From Pleomorphomonas koreensis DSM 23070 (lineage in GTDB: Bacteria; Pseudomonadota; Alphaproteobacteria; Rhizobiales; Pleomorphomonadaceae), in contig NZ_KE384327.1 of the NCBI RefSeq assembly GCF_000425185.1, positions 252,252-316,251 of the forward strand: a stretch of 64,000 bases of DNA, written 5' to 3'. This document shows positions 57,593 to 64,000 of the stretch, piece by piece. The notes beneath the pieces were generated by a model. It was not told the DNA's origin. It ran no database searches and was given only the letters and a program-made list of their open reading frames with translations. Made by a program: the position numbers and the translations under genes. Position 1 is the first letter of the stretch, and each line of letters begins with the position of its first letter.

Positions 57593-58789
57593 ATGACCAC
57601 GCCTCTGCCGCCTCCCGTTTCCCCGTTCCAGCGCCTTGGCCGGCTGATCGCCGGCGTGGCGCCCGGCCGTCCGCCGATCGACGTATCGGTCGGCGAGCCG
57701 CGTCACCCGGTGCCGGCCTTCGTCGGCCCGGTGCTCGACGCCGCGCTGGCCGATTTCGTCCGCTATCCGCCGATCAAGGGCACGCCGGCCTTCCGCGCCG
57801 CCGTCGCCGGCTGGGCCGAGCGGCGATTCGGCCTGCCGGACGGTACTGTTGATCGCGACGACGGCGTGCTGCCGCTCAACGGGTCGCGCGAGGGCCTGTT
57901 CCACGCCACGCTCACCGCCGTGCGGCTGGCTGGCGGCGCCAAGGGGCCACGGCCGGCCATCCTGCTGCCCAATCCCTTCTACGCCGTCTATGCCGCCGCC
58001 GCCGAGGCGGCCGGCGCCGAACCGGTGCTGGTGTCGGCCGGCCGCGACGACGGCTTCCTGCCGCGCTTCGAGGCGCTGCCGGAGGAGTTGCTTGCCCGCA
58101 CCGTCGCCGCCTTCCACGCCAGCCCGGCCAACCCGCAGGGGGCGGTGGCCGACCTCGCGATGCTGCAGGGTCTCGTCCGGCTCGCCCGCCGCCACGGCTT
58201 CCTGTTGTTCTCCGACGAGTGCTACTCGGAGATCTGGCGCGGCCGGGCGCCCGACGGCGTGCTGGCCGCCGCCCATGGCCTCGGCGACGGCCTCTCCGGC
58301 GTCGTCGCCTTCAACTCGCTCAGCAAGCGCTCCAACCTGGCCGGCGCCCGCTGCGGCTTCGCCATCGGCGATCCGGCCTTTCTGGCGGCCTGGGCGGTGT
58401 TCCGCAACGTCTCGGCGCCGCAGGTGCCGCTGCCGATCCAGGCGGTGGCCGTGGCGGCGCTCGGCGACGAGGCGCATGTCGTCGAAAATCGCCGCCTCTA
58501 CGACCTCAAATATGCCGCCGCCGCCGACATTCTCGGCGACCGCTTCCCCGACCTGGTGCCGCCCGGCGGCTTCTTCCTGTGGCTCGATGTCGGCCGCTGG
58601 GGCGGCGGCGAAACGGTGGCGGCCCGGCTGTGGGGCGAGGTGGGTGTCAAGGTGGTGCCGGGCGGCTATCTGTCGGCCACCGGCGCCGACGGCGTCAATC
58701 CGGGCGCCGACTTCATCCGCATCGCCATGGTCGAGAGCCTGGCGACCAGCCGCGAGGCGCTGAGCCGTCTGTCGGAGGTTCTGTCATGA
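57593..58789 (+). CDS. Class I/II aminotransferase (DapC-like)
   Basis: A 398-residue fold-type I PLP enzyme. The N-terminal [20 protein letters not shown], the cofactor block [40 protein letters not shown], and the PLP-lysine motif [20 protein letters not shown] are clear. It resembles succinyl-diaminopimelate aminotransferases, which supply lysine and cell-wall diaminopimelate; the substrate is not proven. The start at 57593 gives the family length. Its stop overlaps the ftsK start (ATGA), and a CtrA box precedes it. Confidence 0.88.
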   Translation: MTTPLPPPVSPFQRLGRLIAGVAPGRPPIDVSVGEPRHPVPAFVGPVLDAALADFVRYPPIKGTPAFRAAVAGWAERRFGLPDGTVDRDDGVLPLNGSREGLFHATLTAVRLAGGAKGPRPAILLPNPFYAVYAAAAEAAGAEPVLVSAGRDDGFLPRFEALPEELLARTVAAFHASPANPQGAVADLAMLQGLVRLARRHGFLLFSDECYSEIWRGRAPDGVLAAAHGLGDGLSGVVAFNSLSKRSNLAGARCGFAIGDPAFLAAWAVFRNVSAPQVPLPIQAVAVAALGDEAHVVENRRLYDLKYAAAADILGDRFPDLVPPGGFFLWLDVGRWGGGETVAARLWGEVGVKVVPGGYLSATGADGVNPGADFIRIAMVESLATSREALSRLSEVLS

Positions 58790-61626
58790 GAGCAGAGATG
58801 AGGACCAGCCCCCGCCTGCGCGACAACGGCCGCCTTGACGGACCCTACGAGCCGCGCCCCGGCAACGCCCGCCGCGCCGCCAACCTGCGCGACCTCGACC
58901 AGCGCCAGCGTCAGGCGGCGCCGAGCCGTGAGGATCGCCTCCGGCAGGCGATGCTGCGCAACATCGCCGGCGCCTCCGGCCTGATGCTGATCGCCGGCGT
59001 CGCGGCGCTGTCCGCCGCGCTCGCCACCTGGTCGGTGGACGATCCGAGCTGGAGCCACGTCGCCGACGGCCCGACGCGCAACGTCATGGGCTCGGCCGGC
59101 GCGGTGATCGCCGACCTCGTCATGCAGCTGTTCGGCCTCACCGCCGCGCTGTTCCTGGCGCCGGTGGTGATCTGGGGCTGGCAGCTTACCGTCGGCCGCA
59201 TCCCGCGCGTCGCCAGGAACCGGCTGTTCGGCTGGGTGATCGGCACGCTGGTCGGCGCCGCCTTCATGGGCGCGCTGCCGCCCACCACCGGCTGGCCGCT
59301 GCCGACCGGCCTCGGCGGCGCCATCGGCGACCTCATCCTGCAACTGCCGGCCGCCTTCAACAACGGCGTCCTCACCGATACGCTGCGCCTCGTCGTGCTG
59401 ATCGTCACCGGGCCGCTGTCGCTGGTGGCGATGATCTATGCCTCCGGCATTCCCGGCCGCAAGATCGGCGCCGCCGCGCCGGCTCGCGACTGGCAGGACG
59501 ACGACGACGAGGACGACGAGGAGGAGGGCGGTCGCCTCGCGGCGCTGCGCGGCGTCGTTGGCCACTGGTGGCTGACGCTGCGCGCCGGCCTCTCCCGCCG
59601 CTTCCTGCGCCGGCCGGCCTTCGCCTATCCCGGCGAGGAATACGAGGACGACGAGGACGACTATCAGCCGCCGGCGCCCCGCCGGGCCGAGCCGACCATG
59701 GCCCGGACGCGGCCGGTGGCACCCGCCCAGGACGAGGACGACGATTTCGGGCCGGCGCCGGTCGTCGACCGGCGTGGCGGCCGGGTGGAGCCGAGTTTCG
59801 CGCCGGAAGCGCCGCGCGCCGCGCCGGCGCCGATCGCCGATGAGGAGGACGAGGACGACGATCCGCCACCCTTCGCCCTCGACGACCGGCTCGCCGATTT
59901 CGACGACACCGATGGCGAGCCGATCGCCCCGCCGAAGCCGGTCGCTGTCGCGCCGGCGCCGCGCAGCTTCGAGGCGCGGCCTGCTCCCTTGCGCGGCCCC
60001 GCCTCGCGCATCGGCAAGCCGGCCGCCCAGCCCGACAAGCCGGCCGGCCGCGTCAAGGCGCCGGCGCCGCCGGTGCAGCAGGCCAAGCGCGCCAAGGGCG
60101 GCACCCAGCTGTCGCTGCTCGACGCCGCCGGCTTCGAGTTTCCCGACATCGAACTCCTGGCCGAGCCCAAGGGCGGCAACGGCGTGCAATACACGCCCGA
60201 CAGCCTGGAGCAGAACGCCGGCCTCCTGGAAGGCGTGCTGGAGGATTTCGGCATCAAGGGCGAGATCTTCAACGTCCGTCCCGGCCCGGTGGTGACGCTC
60301 TACGAACTGGAGCCGGCCCCCGGCATCAAGTCGTCACGCGTCATCGGCCTTGCCGACGACATCGCCCGCTCGATGAGCGCCGTCGCCGCCCGCGTCGCCG
60401 TCATACCCGGCAAGAACGCCATCGGCATCGAGCTGCCCAACCAGCGGCGCGAGATGGTCTACCTGCGCGAGCTGATCGCCAGCCAGGACTTCGAGAAGTT
60501 CAAGGGCCGTCTGGCGCTGGCCCTCGGCAAGACCATCGGCGGCGAGCCCGTCATCATCGACCTCGCCCGCACGCCGCACATGCTGGTGGCCGGCACCACC
60601 GGCTCGGGCAAGTCGGTGTCGATCAACACGATGATCCTCAGCCTGCTCTATCGCATGACGCCCGAGGAATGCCGGCTGATCATGATCGACCCGAAAATGC
60701 TGGAGCTGTCCGTCTACGACGGCATTCCGCATCTCCTGACGCCCGTGGTCACCGATCCGCGCAAGGCGGTGGTGGCGCTCAAGTGGACGGTCCGCGAGAT
60801 GGAGGACCGCTACAAGAAGATGTCCAAGGTCGGCGTGCGCAACATCGAGGGCTTCAACGCCCGCGTGGCGCAGGCCATCGAGCGCGGCGAGAGCATCAAC
60901 CGCACCGTCCAGACCGGCTTCGACAAGGAGACCGGCGAGCCGGTGTTCGAGACCGAGGAAATGGAGCTGAAGCCGCTCCCCTTCATCGTGGTCATCATCG
61001 ACGAGATGGCCGACCTGATGATGGTGGCGGGCAAGGAGATCGAGGGCGCGGTGCAGCGGCTGGCGCAGATGGCCCGCGCCGCCGGCATCCACGTCATCAT
61101 GGCGACGCAGCGGCCGTCGGTGGACGTCATCACCGGCACCATCAAGGCCAATTTCCCGACCCGCATCTCCTTCCAGGTGACCTCGAAGATCGACAGCCGC
61201 ACCATCCTCGGCGAGCAGGGCGCCGAGCAACTGCTCGGCCAGGGCGACATGCTCTACATGCAGGGCGGCGGCCGCATTCAGCGCGTCCACGGCCCGTTCG
61301 TCTCCGACGGCGAGGTGGAGGCGATCGTCGCCCACCTGAAGACGCAAGGCGTGCCCGACTATCTCGACGCCATCACCGCCGACGACGAGGAGGACGGCGG
61401 CGGTGAATCCCCCGTCTCGACCGACGAGGGCGCCGACCTCTACGACCAGGCGGTGGCGCTGGTGCTGCGCGACAAGCGCGCCACCACCAGCTACATCCAG
61501 CGCCGGCTGGGCATCGGCTACAACCGCGCCGCCTCGATCATCGAGCGCATGGAGAAGGAAGGGCTGGTCGGCCCGCCCAACCATGCCGGAAAGCGCGAGA
61601 TACTGGTCCGCACCAGCGAGGATTGA
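58786..61626 (+). CDS. ftsK: DNA translocase FtsK
   Basis: A 946-residue septal DNA pump. The N-terminal domain has about four membrane segments (about residues 60-85, 105-130, 145-170 and 195-220). A long linker (about 225-440) is rich in Asp, Glu, Pro and Ala, with acidic clusters such as [12 protein letters not shown]. The motor has Walker [21 protein letters not shown] at about 600-619, Walker [17 protein letters not shown] and [20 protein letters not shown]. The C-terminal gamma winged-helix (about 882-945) reads [25 protein letters not shown] lies 7 bases before the ATG. Confidence 0.97.
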   Translation: MRAEMRTSPRLRDNGRLDGPYEPRPGNARRAANLRDLDQRQRQAAPSREDRLRQAMLRNIAGASGLMLIAGVAALSAALATWSVDDPSWSHVADGPTRNVMGSAGAVIADLVMQLFGLTAALFLAPVVIWGWQLTVGRIPRVARNRLFGWVIGTLVGAAFMGALPPTTGWPLPTGLGGAIGDLILQLPAAFNNGVLTDTLRLVVLIVTGPLSLVAMIYASGIPGRKIGAAAPARDWQDDDDEDDEEEGGRLAALRGVVGHWWLTLRAGLSRRFLRRPAFAYPGEEYEDDEDDYQPPAPRRAEPTMARTRPVAPAQDEDDDFGPAPVVDRRGGRVEPSFAPEAPRAAPAPIADEEDEDDDPPPFALDDRLADFDDTDGEPIAPPKPVAVAPAPRSFEARPAPLRGPASRIGKPAAQPDKPAGRVKAPAPPVQQAKRAKGGTQLSLLDAAGFEFPDIELLAEPKGGNGVQYTPDSLEQNAGLLEGVLEDFGIKGEIFNVRPGPVVTLYELEPAPGIKSSRVIGLADDIARSMSAVAARVAVIPGKNAIGIELPNQRREMVYLRELIASQDFEKFKGRLALALGKTIGGEPVIIDLARTPHMLVAGTTGSGKSVSINTMILSLLYRMTPEECRLIMIDPKMLELSVYDGIPHLLTPVVTDPRKAVVALKWTVREMEDRYKKMSKVGVRNIEGFNARVAQAIERGESINRTVQTGFDKETGEPVFETEEMELKPLPFIVVIIDEMADLMMVAGKEIEGAVQRLAQMARAAGIHVIMATQRPSVDVITGTIKANFPTRISFQVTSKIDSRTILGEQGAEQLLGQGDMLYMQGGGRIQRVHGPFVSDGEVEAIVAHLKTQGVPDYLDAITADDEEDGGGESPVSTDEGADLYDQAVALVLRDKRATTSYIQRRLGIGYNRAASIIERMEKEGLVGPPNHAGKREILVRTSED

Positions 61627-61648
61627 CGGCGGCGGCCGCAAGCCGGAC

Positions 61649-61684
61649 AAAGGGCGTCTTCCCCTGCGGGAGGACGCCCTTTTC
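61649..61684 (+). terminator. Rho-independent terminator after ftsK
   Basis: AAAGGGCGTC pairs with GACGCCCTTT around a second stem CCC/GGG, ending TTTTCG, 23 bases after the ftsK stop. The next gene starts 18 bases later. Confidence 0.85.
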
Positions 61685-61702
61685 GTCGTCATCGGCTGCC
61701 CC

Positions 61703-62212
61703 ATGCATCGCATCCTGATCTCCGCCTGCCTGATCGGCCGGCCGGTCCGCTACGACGGCGCCGGCAAGCCGCTCGCCGACCGCCGCGTCGCCGGCTGGCT
61801 GGCGGAAGGCCGGCTGGTGCCGCTCTGCCCGGAGATGCTGGGCGGCCTGCCGGTGCCGCGGCCGCCGGCCGAGATCGTCGGCGGCGACGGTGGCGATGTC
61901 CTGGCCGGCCGGGCGCGCGTGGTGACCGCGACCGGCGAGGACGTGACCACCGTCTTTCTGGCCGGCGCCGTCGCGACGCTCGACCTTGCCCGCCGGGAGG
62001 ACTGCGGCCATGCACTGCTGATCGACCGCAGCCCCTCCTGCGGCAGTCTCACCATCTACGACGGCAGCTTCTCCGGCCGGCGGATGCCGGGCGCCGGCGT
62101 CGTCGCCGCCCTGCTGGCCGCGAGCGGCATCGCCGTCTTCGCCGACCACCAGCTGGATCGCCTCGCTGCGGCGATCGCGGCAGGCGAAGGAGGGGAACCT
62201 GCGACGGGGTGA
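61703..62212 (+). CDS. DUF523 family protein
   Basis: A 169-residue member of the DUF523 family, of unknown function. Conserved sequence begins at the ATG: MHRILISACLIGRPVRYDGA, LVPLCPEMLGGLPVPRPPAE, and GHALLIDRSPSCGSLTIYDG, with the invariant cysteine pattern CLIG, LCPE and SCG. No signal peptide or membrane segment is present. The start codon has no clear Shine-Dalgarno sequence and lies just downstream of the ftsK terminator, so its promoter is unclear. Confidence 0.85.
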   Translation: MHRILISACLIGRPVRYDGAGKPLADRRVAGWLAEGRLVPLCPEMLGGLPVPRPPAEIVGGDGGDVLAGRARVVTATGEDVTTVFLAGAVATLDLARREDCGHALLIDRSPSCGSLTIYDGSFSGRRMPGAGVVAALLAASGIAVFADHQLDRLAAAIAAGEGGEPATG

Positions 62213-62269
62213 GGCGTTGTGTCTTGCGCCGGCCGTCCGGCCGGATCGGACTTCCAGACGGAGAGCCCC

Positions 62270-63110
62270 ATGGCAGACAGCATCCTCGTTCTCGGCGCCA
62301 CCGGCACCATCGGCCAGCTGGTCGTTTCCGAACTGGTGGCGAAAGGCGAAACCGTCAAGGCGGCCGCCCTCGACGGCGAGGCGCATCCCAATGCCGAGGT
62401 GCTGCGGTTCGATTTCCGCGATCCCGCCAGCATCGCGCCGCTGTTCAAGGACGTCGACCGCGTCTTCGTGCTGATGCCGTCGGCGCCCCTCGACGTCATC
62501 GCCGCGCTGATGCCGGTGATGCGGCACGTCGTCGACCGCAAGATCAAGGCGGTGCTGCTGTCGACCATCGGCGCCGACGTCTCCGACGACAATCCCTACC
62601 GCCGCCTGGAGCTGGTGCTGGAGAATTCCGGACTGCCCTTCGTCATCCTCCGGGCCAACTGGTTTGCCGACAACTTCCGTACCGTCTGGAAGGAGGACGT
62701 CGGCAAGGGTGAGCTGGCGCTGCCGGCCGACGACGGCCTGATCAGCTTCGTCGACGGCCGCGACGTGGCCGCCGCCGCCGCCGTGGCGCTGACCGGTTCC
62801 GACTTCGACGGCCAGACGCTGTTCCTCACCGGCCCCTCGGCCATTCCGCTCGCCCGCGCCGCCGAGGTGATGAGCCACGTCACCGGCCGGCCGGTGACCT
62901 TCAAGCCAATTTCCGCCGCCGATTACGAGGCGCGGCTGGCCGCCGAGGGCGTGCCGGAGCAGCAGATCGCCGAGCGGGTGGCCGAGTTCGACACCATCCG
63001 CGACGGCACGGCATCGATCGTCAGCCCGGCCGTCGAGAAGATGACCGGCCGTCCGCCGCGCTTCTTCGAGAGCTTCGCCAAGGATCACGCCACCGACTTC
63101 GTCCGTTCGT

Positions 63111-63112
<2 letters not shown>
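62270..63112 (+). CDS. NmrA/SDR-type NAD(P)-binding protein
   Basis: A 280-residue atypical short-chain dehydrogenase of the NmrA/azoreductase-like group. The nucleotide-binding motif is ILVLGATGTIGQLVVSELVA near the N-terminus; GLPFVILRANWFADNFRTVW and ISFVDGRDVAAAAAVALTGS are the matching internal blocks. The Tyr-Lys pair of classical SDRs is not evident, so it may be a redox sensor or a quinone or flavin reductase. The ATG at 62270 follows CGGAGAG; an upstream in-frame start at 62219 is less likely. Confidence 0.85.

Positions 63113-64000
<888 letters not shown>

Overview
This window looks like a core chromosomal segment, around the replication origin, from a high-G+C alphaproteobacterium, most likely of the order Hyphomicrobiales (Rhizobiales). 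The evidence is the gene order ppsR-maf-aroE-coaE-dnaQ on one side of a hemE-linked origin, hemE-hemJ-rho-mnmE-mnmG-rsmG-parA-parB on the other, two parS sites, CtrA-type TTAA-N7-TTAA boxes, and a rhizobial-type intergenic palindromic repeat. I see no phage, insertion sequence, CRISPR array, rRNA or tRNA gene. I cannot name the genus.

Layout. 1-8.7 kb: the end of hemW, a DAO-family oxidoreductase, iolB, secB, fxsA, a Tim44-domain gene, mltA, an Smr gene, an XRE regulator and an esterase lipoprotein. 8.9-19.1 kb: a type III glutamine synthetase, ppk2, then phoR-pstSCAB-phoU-phoB with a Pho box. 19.4-22.7 kb: coaBC, dut, cysK and a NUDIX gene. 22.8-26.4 kb: dnaQ, coaE, aroE, maf and ppsR, leftward and overlapping from coaE to ppsR. 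26.42-26.92 kb: predicted oriC with DnaA-box-like sites and two perfect CtrA boxes. 26.9-36.1 kb: hemE to parB, all rightward, with two parS sites. Genes next to the origin are transcribed away from it on both sides. 36.2-46 kb, mostly leftward: a PatB-type aminotransferase, a VOC protein, yciB, lolA, yggS (rightward), ccmG-ccmD-ccmC, ftsY, mtaB, a methyltransferase and dapF. 46.2-51.3 kb: ffh-aroQ-rpsP-rimM-trmD-rplS and xthA. 51.4-54.6 kb: a cyclic-nucleotide-binding protein, a CenR/OtpR-like response regulator, a YkuD L,D-transpeptidase and a ubiH-family hydroxylase. 55-57.3 kb: glnK-amtB-glnK. 57.5-64 kb: an aminotransferase plus ftsK behind a third CtrA box, a DUF523 gene, an NAD(P)-binding protein and the start of leuS.

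How the parts fit. The centre is a replication and segregation module: oriC, parS, ParA/ParB and, 30 kb away, the terminus translocase FtsK. CtrA-type boxes at both oriC and the ftsK operon suggest one cell-cycle regulator may act on both. The phosphate block pairs uptake and sensing with polyphosphate metabolism. The ammonium block has a PII gene on each side of the transporter.

The protein-coding content is largely familiar. The less ordinary signals are non-coding: the CtrA boxes, and a roughly 101-bp, three-stem repeat present in two copies 48 kb apart whose second and third stems differ in sequence but keep their pairing.
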